Source: an uncultured Acetatifactor sp. (GTDB lineage: Bacteria; Bacillota; Clostridia; Lachnospirales; Lachnospiraceae). From it: a stretch of DNA of 64,000 nucleotides. This document shows positions 7,917 to 16,580 of the stretch, one piece after another. How positions within the stretch are numbered: the first letter of the stretch is position 1; each line of letters starts with the position of its first letter. The DNA is taken from positions 22,389 to 86,388 of the forward strand of contig CAJTOJ010000014.1 in assembly GCA_910577665.1 (NCBI GenBank), in the 5' to 3' direction. A program made the position numbers and the translations under genes. The notes under the pieces were generated by a model, which was not told the origin of the DNA, searched no databases, and worked only from the letters and a program-made list of their open reading frames with translations.

Positions 7917-8399
7917 GAACACCGCCATTGGATCCCTTTAGGATGAAAGGTTCAGCGATCATGGCGTGTTGGCACCAAAGTAGAAAGCTGGTTATGTATT
8001 TCTGTTGCACGGTCTGTACTACTTAAAAAGTCTGGACTGAACAGATATTTGTGCAAGAATAATTGATGTATGTGTATCCGTCAAGTTTGCAAAAGAAGAT
8101 TGATAAAAAACAGGGCAGACCAAGAAAGACTATGAAAAATGATGAACATATCCCTGGAAAGTAGTAGCAGGATATGCAAAGGCGGATATGGAAAAGGTGG
8201 GGCAGGCAGCCGCATGATAAAAGGTGTACCGTTCTCTCTTCATCACAGTACACCTTCTATACTATAGGAGAATTGTTGTCGGATTTTCTGCCATTGGCCT
8301 GCGGCTCTGGCTGGATACAGGGAGTCCTGTGTATAGTTTCCAGGACAGCGGGTTATGCTTTGTCTGCTGCCTGCTTTTTGCGGGCATACGGAGTAACTA
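7917..8399. other. Intergenic gap downstream of ywlG and murG
   Basis: No confident gene in 483 bp. A perfect 9-bp inverted repeat, AAGGTGTAC (8221-8229) and GTACACCTT (8248-8256), may be a weak hairpin terminator between the convergent ywlG and murG. A 32-codon frame at 8066-8164 encodes a very basic peptide containing KKQGRPRK; it has no ribosome site and could be a decayed gene end. The region is clearly AT-richer than its neighbours. Confidence 0.45.
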
Positions 8400-9473
8400 T
8401 CATCCCTGATCCGCAACCGCATCCTCCAGCAGGCCCAGGATGGTCTGGATGGAATCCATCTGGCCGCTGCGGTTCATGGCATCCCGGTAGGTCTGTCTGG
8501 TAAAATACAGCTCATGCACTTTATCCGAGAGGAGTTCCACAGTAAGGTCATCCTCCTGCAATACAATGGAAAAACCCTGGGACTCGAAGGACTGGGCGTT
8601 TAAAAGCTGGTCTCCCCTGCTGTTGGTGGCAGGCAGGGGAATCAGGATATTGGGCTTTCTCAAGGCCAGCAGCTCGCAGATGGCATTGGCGCCTGCCCGG
8701 GAAATGACCAGATCCGCCATGGCAAACAGATCTTTCAGTTCGGTTTTGATATACTCGAACTGTTTGTAGCCCGGGGTGTTCAGCAGCAGATTATCCACCT
8801 TGTCCTTTCCGCAGAGATGGACTACCTGGAAATCCTCCAAGAGCCTGGGCAGGGTATCCCGGACGGCTTTGTTCACATTGGCAGCGCCCAGGCTTCCGCC
8901 GATCACCAGGATCACAGGCCTGTTGGCGGTAAAGCCGCACAGATCCAGTCCGGCCAGCTTGTTGCCCTGGGACAGCTCTGCCCGGATGGGGGAGCCGGTG
9001 AGGACTGCCTTGTCCTGGGGCAGCAGCCCAAGGGTCTCCGGGAAGTTACAACACACCTTCCTGGCCACCGGGATACAGAGTTTATTGGCGAGTCCCGGTG
9101 TCATATCTGACTCATGGATGATGCATGGAATTCCCAGGGAAGCAGCCGCCCGCACCACGGGTACACTGACAAAACCACCCTTGGAAAATACCACATCTGG
9201 CAGGATCCGCTTCAAGATCCGTCTTGCTTCGGCGAATCCTTTGATCACCCGGAAGGGATCTGTAAAATTCCGGGGATCCAGATAACGGCGGAACTTTCCG
9301 GTGGAGATCCCTTCGTAGGGAATGTCGAAGTCCCCGATCAGTTTTTTCTCAATCCCATCATAGGAGCCGATGTATGTAATCTCATAACCGGCCGCCTTCA
9401 AGGCGGGAAGCAGAGCGATATTCGGGGTCACATGCCCGGCAGTTCCGCCTCCAGTCAAAATGATTTTCTTCAT
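8400..9473 (-). CDS. murG: UDP-GlcNAc:lipid I N-acetylglucosaminyltransferase MurG
   Basis: A 357-residue GT28 glycosyltransferase. The N-terminal glycine loop TGGGTAGHVTPN (about 7-18) binds the lipid-linked acceptor side. FSKGGFVSVPV and HESDMTPGLANK are MurG hallmarks, and the C-terminal domain carries ISRAGANAICELLALRKPNILIP and the LQEDD region for UDP-GlcNAc. It makes lipid II from lipid I at the inner face of the membrane. Length and order are normal. It stands alone rather than in a dcw cluster, as is common for a second or displaced murG in Lachnospiraceae; whether another copy exists cannot be told here. Confidence 0.93.
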   Translation of the reverse strand: MKKIILTGGGTAGHVTPNIALLPALKAAGYEITYIGSYDGIEKKLIGDFDIPYEGISTGKFRRYLDPRNFTDPFRVIKGFAEARRILKRILPDVVFSKGGFVSVPVVRAAASLGIPCIIHESDMTPGLANKLCIPVARKVCCNFPETLGLLPQDKAVLTGSPIRAELSQGNKLAGLDLCGFTANRPVILVIGGSLGAANVNKAVRDTLPRLLEDFQVVHLCGKDKVDNLLLNTPGYKQFEYIKTELKDLFAMADLVISRAGANAICELLALRKPNILIPLPATNSRGDQLLNAQSFESQGFSIVLQEDDLTVELLSDKVHELYFTRQTYRDAMNRSGQMDSIQTILGLLEDAVADQG

Positions 9474-9557
9474 AATTCACCCACCTATGCCATTTGGTGG
9501 CCTGCATTGGGCTTGACGGGCATTCCGTATGGGAAATTACGTCCAGGCAGGCTTCTA

Positions 9558-9794
9558 TCAGATCATGCTTTCCAGTGCCTTGGCAAGCTGGTCGGGACAG
9601 GAAGTGGACTTCATGCCGCAGCGGATGCCTTTCAGACGGCTGATGGCTTCTTCAGGCTTCATGCCCTTCACCAGGGCGCTTACCCCTTTTAAGTTGCCAT
9701 TGCAGCCACCGGTGAACTGGACATAGTCGATAACACCGTCCTTCAGTTCGATTTCGATTTCCTGGGAACAGGTTCCCTGTGTTTTGTATTTCAT
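9558..9794 (-). CDS. TSCPD domain protein (TIGR03905 family)
   Basis: A 78-residue protein. It starts at ATG 9794 with an AAAGGTGGT ribosome site; an upstream TTG in frame is less likely. It contains VQFTGGCNGNLKG near the middle and ends GIRCGMKSTSCPDQLAKAL, the TSCPD motif, giving three or four conserved cysteines. The TSCPD domain is also found at the C-terminus of class II ribonucleotide reductases, where the cysteines are thought to help in metal or redox handling. The stand-alone family has no proven function. It lies upstream of and codirectional with murG. Confidence 0.85.
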   Translation of the reverse strand: MKYKTQGTCSQEIEIELKDGVIDYVQFTGGCNGNLKGVSALVKGMKPEEAISRLKGIRCGMKSTSCPDQLAKALESMI

Positions 9795-9887
9795 GGAGAT
9801 ACCACCTTTCAATTAGACTATTATGTTCTATATTATAACAAATTAGCAATGATTGTGCAATATTTCCAGAGGGTCTGTTTTCTCCTT

Positions 9888-9946
9888 GTTACGGTTCACC
9901 TGGTACTGCCGCCAGGCACGATTTTGCGAATGGGCATAAGCTGAAC
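9888..9946. repeat. Dispersed repeat, variant copy E
   Basis: Begins GTTACGGTTCAC (9888-9899), a variant of the terminal word of the 135-bp repeats, continues CTGCCGCCAGG, then has a block at 9915-9936 that is identical to 23783-23804. Both blocks end with GCTGAAC after two variable bases. It lies between the TSCPD gene and the AraC gene. Confidence 0.6.
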
Positions 9947-9974
9947 TTTTCAAAGAAAACTTAAGGCTCCTTCC

Positions 9975-10865
9975 TTATCTGGCCTGCTGACGGAAGGTTC
10001 TGGGAGATACACCGTTGATCCGCCGGAAACAGTCTTTGAAATAATTGCTGCTGTTGAAGCCACAGCGGATGGCAATCTGCGTGACGGAGATGTCTGTGGA
10101 CAGGAGCATCTGGCTGGCCTGGCGGATGCGGATATAATTCAGGTATTCCTTGAAAGTAGTACCCGTGATGCGCTTGAACTTCCGGGACAGGTAGGTGGGT
10201 GTCAGGCTGATGGCTGCCGCTACTTCGGTTAAGGTCAAGGGCATAGCGTAATTCTGCGCTATATAGTGGAGGGCGGCATTGATGTCTGTGCTGATCCCGC
10301 TGCCACACCGGATTTCTTCCTGGGTGAAAATCGTGCAGGGAGACAGGGGCATGCCGTTGCTTCTTCTGGGATCCGGATCCGCATACACAGGCAATCCATG
10401 GCGTTTGATGGTCAGCAGCAGGGTCATCACCTGGAGCTGTAAGAAGGCATGGGAGTAGGGGTCGGGGGCGTTACTTTCCTGCAACATTGTGTCCAGGAGG
10501 GGATCTATCACGCTGCGCCCGGTTTCTGAGAGCACTACCCTGCCAGTGTGGAACAGTCTTTCCGGAAGATCCGGATGGCTGTCCTGGCAGACACCGGAAA
10601 GAGCCTGGGGCAGACAGTAGACTACTGTGCGCTCACAAGGGACAATGCCCTCGTACCGTGTGCTGTGGGTATCTCCAGGAGCGATGAGGAAGAGGTCACC
10701 AGCCTGGAGACGATGGGATTCCCCGGCTACAGAGTACACACAGCTCCCTGTCCGCAGATAGAAGATTTCACTGTAACGGTGAAAATGTCCGTAAGTCATG
10801 GAGAAAATGGGCACCCGGGTCTGGCGTTCCACATAGATGCCTTCATTGTTGTCCTCTGTGTACAT
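9975..10865 (-). CDS. AraC-family transcriptional regulator (cupin plus HTH)
   Basis: A 296-residue protein. The N-terminal cupin-like sensor (about 15-100) includes the HFHRYSEIFYLRTGS and GDLFLIAPGDTHS segments. The C-terminal AraC DNA-binding domain (about 190-293) has two helix-turn-helix units: LTEVAAAISLTPTYLSRKFK and VTQIAIRCGFNSSNYFKDCF. Start 10865 has AGGAAAGGAG upstream. It is divergent from the alpha-galacturonidase gene at 11292 with a 426-bp structured gap between them, so it is the probable sugar-responsive activator of that gene. Its effector is likely a galacturonate-containing oligosaccharide or a product of it; this is inference from position. Confidence 0.88.
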   Translation of the reverse strand: MYTEDNNEGIYVERQTRVPIFSMTYGHFHRYSEIFYLRTGSCVYSVAGESHRLQAGDLFLIAPGDTHSTRYEGIVPCERTVVYCLPQALSGVCQDSHPDLPERLFHTGRVVLSETGRSVIDPLLDTMLQESNAPDPYSHAFLQLQVMTLLLTIKRHGLPVYADPDPRRSNGMPLSPCTIFTQEEIRCGSGISTDINAALHYIAQNYAMPLTLTEVAAAISLTPTYLSRKFKRITGTTFKEYLNYIRIRQASQMLLSTDISVTQIAIRCGFNSSNYFKDCFRRINGVSPRTFRQQAR

Positions 10866-11170
10866 TTGCGCAGTCTCCTTTCCTGGTGGATATTCTCAAA
10901 GCTTCCATGTGCTGGTTCCCGTCCTTACAACCTGGTCTGTGTCCATTATAACATTACAGGGGAGGGGGGACAAGCCCGGACAGGATAGTTTTTGCAAACA
11001 GGACAAATAATCTGTGGTATTTCCGGTAAGGACATAGGAATTAGGTAGTATTTGGAGGGAGGATTCCTTACAATACAAGAGAAATGTTCCAATGTAGCTG
11101 GTCTGTACTTAGCATATGCGCGCCTGCTCTCACATGGGAGGGGCTCATGCGGGAAAGGCAAGGGCTCAAG

Positions 11171-11277
11171 GTTGAATAAATATGCGTATTCAACTGACCC
11201 ATCTGCGTGTCGCAACACACAGATGGGTATAAGTTTAAAAGTAAACTTTCAAATTATTTATATGCGCTGAAGCGCAT
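11171..11277 (+). promoter_or_regulatory. Leader with four consecutive hairpins before the GH4 gene
   Basis: Four inverted repeats follow one another: GTTGAATA/TATTCAAC (11171-11178 with 11187-11194); CCCATCTG-GTGT/ACAC-CAGATGGG (11198-11227); AAGTTTA/TAAACTT (11231-11237 with 11242-11248); ATGCGC/GCGCAT (11262-11267 with 11272-11277). The last ends two bases before the GGAGG of the alpha-galacturonidase gene at 11292. The array could act as operator sites for the divergent AraC regulator or as mRNA structures controlling translation. It matches no riboswitch class I know. Confidence 0.55.
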
Positions 11278-11291
11278 GCGGAGGTATAAGA

Positions 11292-12671
11292 ATGAAGTAT
11301 TGTAATGACCATGTGGAAGACATACAGATTGCGTACATCGGAGGCGGATCCAGGGGGTGGGCCTGGACATTTATGACGGATCTGGCGCAGGAACCTGCCA
11401 TCTGTGGCACCATCCGGCTGTATGACATTGACAGAGAGGCGGCCAGGGCCAACGAAACCATTGGGAACAGTCTCTGCCACCGGGAGGATGTGCCGGGAAA
11501 ATGGCATTATTGCGTGAAGGATACCATGGAAGAAGCGCTGACAGGTGCGGATTTCGTGGTGATCTCCATCCTGCCAGGAACTTTTGAAGAGATGGAAGTG
11601 GATGTACATATGCCGGAGCGGCTGGGGATCTACCAGTCTGTGGGAGATACCGCAGGCCCGGGGGGCATGATCCGTGCCCTGCGTACCCTGCCCATGTTCG
11701 TGGAGTTTGCCACGGCCATTGAAAAATATGCCCCGGACGCCTGGGTGATCAACTACACCAACCCCATGTCCCTGTGTGTGAAGGCCTTGTATGAGACATA
11801 TCCTGGTATCAAGGCTTTCGGTTGCTGCCATGAGGTGTTCGGCACCCAGAAAGTGCTGGCGGCCATTGCGCAACAGGAACTGGGAATAGACCAGATTGAC
11901 CGCAAGGACATCCATGTGAATGTGCTGGGCATCAACCATTTTACCTGGTTTGATTATGCCAGCTATAAGGGAGTGGATCTGTTCCCTGTGTACCGTCATT
12001 ACATAGATGCCCATTTTGGAGAGGGCTATGAGGAGAAGGATCAGAACTGGATGAATTCAACCTTCGCCTGTGCCCACCGGGTAAAGATGGATCTGTTCAA
12101 CCGCTTCGGGCTGATTGCGGCAGCCGGGGACCGTCATCTGGCGGAATTTATGCCGGGGGAGGAATACCTGAAGGATCCGGAAACGGTAGCGGACTGGCGT
12201 TTTGGTCTCACATCCGTGGCCTGGCGCAAGGAGGATCTGCAAAAACGTCTGGAGCGGTCCCGCAGGCTGGTGACCGGGGAGGAAAAACTGAAACTGGAAC
12301 CAACAGGTGAGGAGGGGATCCTGCTGATCAAGGCATTGTGTGGCCTGTGCCGGCTGGTCAGCAATGTGAACATCCCCAACAGTGCCAGGCAGATTGCAAA
12401 CCTGCCGGAAAACGCGGTGGTGGAGACCAATGCCATATTTGAGCGGGATGCCATCCGCCCTGTGACGGCTGGAAGTGTGCCGGAGCCTGTCCGCGGGCTG
12501 CTCCTGCCACATATAGAGAACCATGAGAGGATCATGAAGGTAGTAGCCGGAGGCAACAGGGACACGGAACTGGTGGTGGAAGCTTTCCTGCAGGATCCTC
12601 TCGTGAAGGGACGTGTTTCCCAGACGGAAGTCCGTAAACTGGTAAGGGATATGATGGAGGCAACTTTGTAA
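11292..12671 (+). CDS. lplD: Alpha-galacturonidase, glycoside hydrolase family 4
   Basis: A 459-residue GH4 enzyme. The NAD-binding loop is AYIGGGSRGWA (residues 14-24). Family blocks include QSVGDTAGPGGMIRALR, VINYTNPMS, FGCCHEVFGTQ (metal-binding cysteine) and NVLGINHFTW with H216. They follow Bacillus LplD closely from end to end, and LplD cleaves alpha-galacturonides using NAD and Mn2+ with a redox-assisted elimination mechanism. No signal peptide, so it acts on imported pectin-derived oligosaccharides. Start ATG 11292 has GGAGGTATAAG directly upstream. The alternative is a GH4 alpha-glucosidase or alpha-galactosidase, but the overall match to LplD is stronger. Confidence 0.85.
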   Translation: MKYCNDHVEDIQIAYIGGGSRGWAWTFMTDLAQEPAICGTIRLYDIDREAARANETIGNSLCHREDVPGKWHYCVKDTMEEALTGADFVVISILPGTFEEMEVDVHMPERLGIYQSVGDTAGPGGMIRALRTLPMFVEFATAIEKYAPDAWVINYTNPMSLCVKALYETYPGIKAFGCCHEVFGTQKVLAAIAQQELGIDQIDRKDIHVNVLGINHFTWFDYASYKGVDLFPVYRHYIDAHFGEGYEEKDQNWMNSTFACAHRVKMDLFNRFGLIAAAGDRHLAEFMPGEEYLKDPETVADWRFGLTSVAWRKEDLQKRLERSRRLVTGEEKLKLEPTGEEGILLIKALCGLCRLVSNVNIPNSARQIANLPENAVVETNAIFERDAIRPVTAGSVPEPVRGLLLPHIENHERIMKVVAGGNRDTELVVEAFLQDPLVKGRVSQTEVRKLVRDMMEATL

Positions 12672-12855
12672 AAAATGCGCATGATCCGTCCTCTTTTTGG
12701 ACATGGTGTCTTTTGCTGTCGCCAGACCGGGGAATATGGCGATGGAAAATACTGTAAACATGGCAATCTTTTCGGTATACTTAGAGATACAGAAGGGCAG
12801 GGACTGCCTGGAGGGTATCCGGGGATAGGCTTCTGGCCTTGGAAAGAGGTGTCAT

Positions 12856-14115
12856 ATGCTTCGTATATTTATGGAAGAAAAAGTATTTTCAGCCCTGATG
12901 CTTGCATGTATGGTGGTCAGTATTTTCCTGCGGTTGCTGCTGGGCCTGTTATATCGGAAAATGATAAAAGAAGCAGACAACATGGCAATCACAGACAACA
13001 AGATGCTGAAACAATGCAAACTGAAATTTGCCAATTGTTATCAGCTGGGCAATGGTGTAGCCAATATTCCTGTTTTTGTGGATAAATTCCTGAACCGTCT
13101 CTCCCTGGGCCCGCTGTCCTTTGAGATGATGTACCACCTGTCGGGACAGACCATCCTGCTTTCCGTGGTGTTTGCCGGAGTGGGGATCTGCCGATGCATT
13201 CTGAAGGGATGGACCCTGGGAGCCATATTGCCCTTTTATATCATCAGTTTTATGGGCCTGTATCTGTATTTTTCTGTGTCTACGGTGGTGGATGTAAGGG
13301 GAAAGAAGCGTATCCTGAAGGTAAACCTGGTGGATTACCTGGAAAATCACCTCTCTCCCAGGATTGATGTGACCAGGGCAGACATGGAGATGCTCTATGG
13401 GTACCAGGATGCCACCTGTGAGGCCATGGGATATGGCGCTGTAAGAGGAGGCGGTTATGGATATGGTTACGGCGATGGCTATAGCGGGGAGACTGTCGTA
13501 TCAACCAGGGCAGGGAAAAGACGGGGCGGAAGGGCTGGCAGCCCTGCCAGACAGCTTCCTGGCGGAAAGGAAGGCCGCGGCGGCAGGAGGGCACGGGCAA
13601 AGGCAGGTGTTCCAGAGAAACGTACGGTCCAGCTTATGCCCATCGGGAACCGGCTGGCTGCGGCACCAGGCAGGGAAGCTGTGCCAGAGGAGACAATGGA
13701 GGAATACCAGGTAAGAGGAGTCCGGGGCCGGATGCAGGTTCCGGCAGGAGCCTATGGGCAGCAGCCGGGTGCGCAGGGCCAGACAGGAGCCTATGGGCAG
13801 CAGCCGGGTGCGCAGGGTCAGGCAGATGTCTATGGACAACAGCCGGGTGCGCAGGGTCGGGCAGGTGTCTATGGACAACAGCCGGGAAGACAGGGTGGAA
13901 CCTATGGCCAGCAGGAGGAGATCCGTGGCCAGGAGGGTTATAGTGCCGTGGAAGGCAATATGGAGCCAGAGAAAGCCTGGTTCATGGAAGAGCTGGAGCA
14001 GAACCCGGTGGCTGGTCCTGGCGGTACAGACAGCCAGGGCAGCAGCCCGGAGGATTCCGCGGAAGTGACGGAGGAGGAACTGGAAGCACTGCTAAAGGAG
14101 TTCCTGGCAACTTGA
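12856..14115 (+). CDS. Uncharacterised membrane protein with tandem 13-residue repeats
   Basis: A 419-residue protein; start 12856 with GAGGTG upstream. A membrane helix lies near 10-32 and two more near 95-145, separated by a conserved-looking loop (LKFANCYQLGNGVANIPVFVD). After about 170 the sequence turns low-complexity: Gly/Tyr-rich (GYGYGYGDGYSG), then Arg/Gly-rich, then four tandem 13-residue repeats of the type AYGQQPGAQGQTG (residues 299-350), and an acidic tail. The long disordered C-terminus probably faces the cytoplasm or cell surface as a flexible or cell-wall-spanning arm. The membrane part resembles uncharacterised Lachnospiraceae proteins. It is codirectional with lplD but separated by 184 bp. 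Function unknown. Confidence 0.7.
   Translation: MLRIFMEEKVFSALMLACMVVSIFLRLLLGLLYRKMIKEADNMAITDNKMLKQCKLKFANCYQLGNGVANIPVFVDKFLNRLSLGPLSFEMMYHLSGQTILLSVVFAGVGICRCILKGWTLGAILPFYIISFMGLYLYFSVSTVVDVRGKKRILKVNLVDYLENHLSPRIDVTRADMEMLYGYQDATCEAMGYGAVRGGGYGYGYGDGYSGETVVSTRAGKRRGGRAGSPARQLPGGKEGRGGRRARAKAGVPEKRTVQLMPIGNRLAAAPGREAVPEETMEEYQVRGVRGRMQVPAGAYGQQPGAQGQTGAYGQQPGAQGQADVYGQQPGAQGRAGVYGQQPGRQGGTYGQQEEIRGQEGYSAVEGNMEPEKAWFMEELEQNPVAGPGGTDSQGSSPEDSAEVTEEELEALLKEFLAT
13750..13905 (+). repeat. Four 39-bp tandem repeats inside a coding region
   Basis: Four consecutive 39-bp units encode YGQQPGAQGxxGx-type 13-mers within the protein at 12856-14115. The first units are nearly identical at DNA level while the later ones drift, so the array probably grew by recent slippage and can vary in copy number between strains. 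Confidence 0.85.
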
Positions 14116-14268
14116 TCCTGGAACATAAGAGGCGGTATCCGTTTTGACCAGGGGATGGGGTTCCATATTCGGTGAGGAGAAGTTACAATGAGGGGTGGAA
14201 CCAGGGAGGCCTGGAGAGGGCAGTCCTGGAGGAAAAGGCCTGTATGGCGGTACGCAGGGGGTATGCAT

Positions 14269-15231
14269 ATGAAGATCGTAATATTGGAGAGAAACAGTGT
14301 GGGAACGGATGTGTCCGTGGACTGCATCCGGGATTTTGGAGATGTGACCATATATGACAATACTGTCACAATAGACCAGGTGAGGGAACGGGTCAAGGAT
14401 GCACAGATCATCATTGCCAACAAGTCTCCCATGAACCGGGAAACCCTGGAAGGGGCTGGCCAGGTGAAACTGATCTGTGAATTTGCCACAGGCTATGACA
14501 ACTGCGACCTGGAATACTGTAACAGCCGTGGCATCAAGGTGGCCAATGTGAGGGATTACTGTACTGCCATGGTAGCGCAGCACACTTTTACCCTGGCCCT
14601 GGCTCTGAGCCAGAAGCTGATACATTATGACACCTATGTCAAATCGGGAGCCTACAGTGCCCAGGACCGGTTTTCCAATTTCGACCTGCCTTTTTGTGAG
14701 CTGGAAGGGAAGACCTGGGGCATTGTGGGCATGGGGAATATTGGAAGACGGGTAGCCAGCATCGCCACTGCATTTGGCTGCCGGGTGATCTTTCATTCCA
14801 TTACCGGCAGGAGCGTATGCCGGGAATATCTCCAGGTGGACAAGGATACCCTTCTGAGGGAGAGCGACTTCCTGTCCCTGCATTGCCCTTTAAGCCCGCT
14901 TTCCAGGAATTTCATTGACAGGAAAGCCCTTTGGAAGATGAAGAAGACAGCTGTGCTGGTGAATGTGGCCCGGGGAGCGGTAGTGGATAATAAGGCACTA
15001 TATGAGGCCCTGGAGGCAGGGCAGATCGGGGCAGCAGGGTTGGACGTGGTAGAGAAGGAACCCCTGGAGGAGCGCAATCCCCTGTGCAGGTGTAAGGACA
15101 GCAGCCGCCTGATCATCACACCCCATCTGGCCTGGGCCAGTGTGGAGGCCCGTACCCGTTGTGTACAGGAGGCATACGAAAATATCAGGGCATATCTGCG
15201 GGGGGAAGACAGGAATGTGGTAAACGGATAA
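14269..15231 (+). CDS. D-2-hydroxyacid dehydrogenase, NAD-dependent
   Basis: A 320-residue Rossmann enzyme. ATG 14269 is chosen from the family N-terminus (MKIVILERNS) and a GGGGG site at 14257-14261; the open frame extends to 14188. The cofactor loop GIVGMGNIGRRVAS is followed by the HCPLS segment, VNVARGAVVD (catalytic Arg) and ITPHLAWAS (catalytic His), in the standard order of lactate/glycerate/phosphoglycerate dehydrogenases. It reduces a 2-keto acid to the D-hydroxy acid or the reverse. The substrate cannot be read from sequence; hydroxypyruvate/glycerate or a keto acid from sugar-acid catabolism would fit the neighbourhood. No clear operon partner. Confidence 0.88.
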   Translation: MKIVILERNSVGTDVSVDCIRDFGDVTIYDNTVTIDQVRERVKDAQIIIANKSPMNRETLEGAGQVKLICEFATGYDNCDLEYCNSRGIKVANVRDYCTAMVAQHTFTLALALSQKLIHYDTYVKSGAYSAQDRFSNFDLPFCELEGKTWGIVGMGNIGRRVASIATAFGCRVIFHSITGRSVCREYLQVDKDTLLRESDFLSLHCPLSPLSRNFIDRKALWKMKKTAVLVNVARGAVVDNKALYEALEAGQIGAAGLDVVEKEPLEERNPLCRCKDSSRLIITPHLAWASVEARTRCVQEAYENIRAYLRGEDRNVVNG

Positions 15232-15353
15232 GAAACAGGACATGGGTAAATCAGTGGTATGGGAATACCGGAATGCCTTGACATTTCACCGGATTCATAG
15301 TAAAGTGATAACCATTCAAGGGTCATGTAAGCTGACAGGAATGGAGACAGGAA

Positions 15354-15779
15354 ATGATAACCAAGATAAAGGCACTCTGTAAAAAACATGAAGAAATCAT
15401 AGCCTACCTGATCGTAGGTGTCCTTACCACGATTGTGTCCTGGGCGGCCAAGTTCCTGGCCAATGCCTTATTCTTCCACAATACCATGTATCCAACCCCG
15501 GTGGAGAATTTCATTCTCAGCACCATCAACTGGACAGCAGGTGTTATATTTGCTTATTTCACCAACCGGAAATATGTCTTCAAGAGCCACGATCCTATGC
15601 GGAAAGAGGCTCCTAAATTTGTACTTTCCAGGGTGTCCACCTGGCTTTTGGACATTGTGGTCATGCAGATCTTCACGGCACTGGGGCTGAATCTGGTGGC
15701 GGGGACAGTTGTCTCGGCCGTCCTGGTCACGGTTGCAAATTATGTGTTCAGCAAGCTGTTTGTGTTCCAGAAGAAATAG
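15354..15779 (+). CDS. GtrA-family membrane protein
   Basis: A 141-residue protein with four hydrophobic segments. It has the GtrA hallmarks: IIAYLIVGVLTTIVSW in helix 1, NWTAGVIFAYFTNRKYVF after helix 2, and ANYVFSKLFVF at the end. GtrA-type proteins are thought to help move polyprenyl-phosphate-linked sugars across the membrane for cell-surface glycan decoration. Length is standard. Its 3' end overlaps the convergent pfs gene by 32 bp, so the two transcripts are antisense to each other there. No glycosyltransferase partner is adjacent. Confidence 0.87.
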   Translation: MITKIKALCKKHEEIIAYLIVGVLTTIVSWAAKFLANALFFHNTMYPTPVENFILSTINWTAGVIFAYFTNRKYVFKSHDPMRKEAPKFVLSRVSTWLLDIVVMQIFTALGLNLVAGTVVSAVLVTVANYVFSKLFVFQKK

Positions 15780-16470
15780 CAGCCACCAGTTCCCACACCA
15801 ATGCTGCAGAGTGTCTGGCCGCAGCAGACTCAAACACAGGATAATCTACCTGGGCACTGTTGTCTGCCTTGTCGGAGATAGCCCGGATGATGACAAAGGG
15901 AATCTGGTTCAGGGAAGCGCCATGTGCTATGGCGGCGCCCTCCATCTCTGCACAGTCTCCCTGGAACTGGCTGATAAGGCGGGATTTTACATCGCTATCC
16001 GAGATAAACTGATCCCCGCTGACCACCCGTCCCATGTATACATGAATATCCGGGTTCACCCGTTCACAGGTTTCTTTCGCCAGCTGGGCCAGACGGCTGT
16101 CTGCAATAAATTCCCGGCATCCCAGCTGTGGGACTTCACCGGGCTGATAGCCGAAAATGGTGGCATCCACATCGTGGTGGAGGGCATCCGTAGAGACCAG
16201 GATGTCCCCGATGTCCAGCCGGGCATTCAGGGAACCGGCCACCCCGGTATTGATGATGTGGGTTACATGGAAGAGGTCAGCCAGGATCTGGGTACACAGG
16301 GCGGCATTGACTTTTCCCACACCGCTGCGGACAATGACCACACTGGCTCCATGCAGGGTGCCTTCGTGGAATTCCATGCCGGCTTTTTTCTCTATTTTCG
16401 ATAAGGTCATTCTGGCCTTTAATTCTTCTACTTCCAGTTCCATAGCGCCTATGATTCCGATTTTGTTCAT
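15748..16470 (-). CDS. mtnN: 5'-methylthioadenosine/S-adenosylhomocysteine nucleosidase
   Basis: A 240-residue enzyme (Pfs/MTAN). Start ATG 16470 has AGGAGG upstream. Catalytic landmarks are IGAMELEVE (Glu12), NTGVAGSLN, the EMEGAAIAH block (175-183) binding ribose, and the RAISDKAD block with Asp200 as general acid. It removes adenine from S-adenosylhomocysteine and methylthioadenosine. It lies 110 bp downstream of luxS on the same strand, giving the two-step SAH detoxification and AI-2 pathway in one unit. The stop codon lies inside the convergent gtrA-like gene. Confidence 0.93.
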   Translation of the reverse strand: MNKIGIIGAMELEVEELKARMTLSKIEKKAGMEFHEGTLHGASVVIVRSGVGKVNAALCTQILADLFHVTHIINTGVAGSLNARLDIGDILVSTDALHHDVDATIFGYQPGEVPQLGCREFIADSRLAQLAKETCERVNPDIHVYMGRVVSGDQFISDSDVKSRLISQFQGDCAEMEGAAIAHGASLNQIPFVIIRAISDKADNSAQVDYPVFESAAARHSAALVWELVAAISSGTQTAC

Positions 16471-16580
16471 GTCAGAGATTCCTCCTGTTTGCTTATATTG
16501 ATTCCAGGTACCTGCTCCTTTGAAAGAAATGAAACGTCTGGGATGACTGGCAGGCTGTCCTTTTAAGTGGTGCAGGGGCA

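Noticed and set aside
13750..13905. CRISPR array
   Set aside because: The 39-bp units are in-frame coding repeats without spacers; no other direct repeat series in the window has CRISPR-like spacing, and no cas gene is present.
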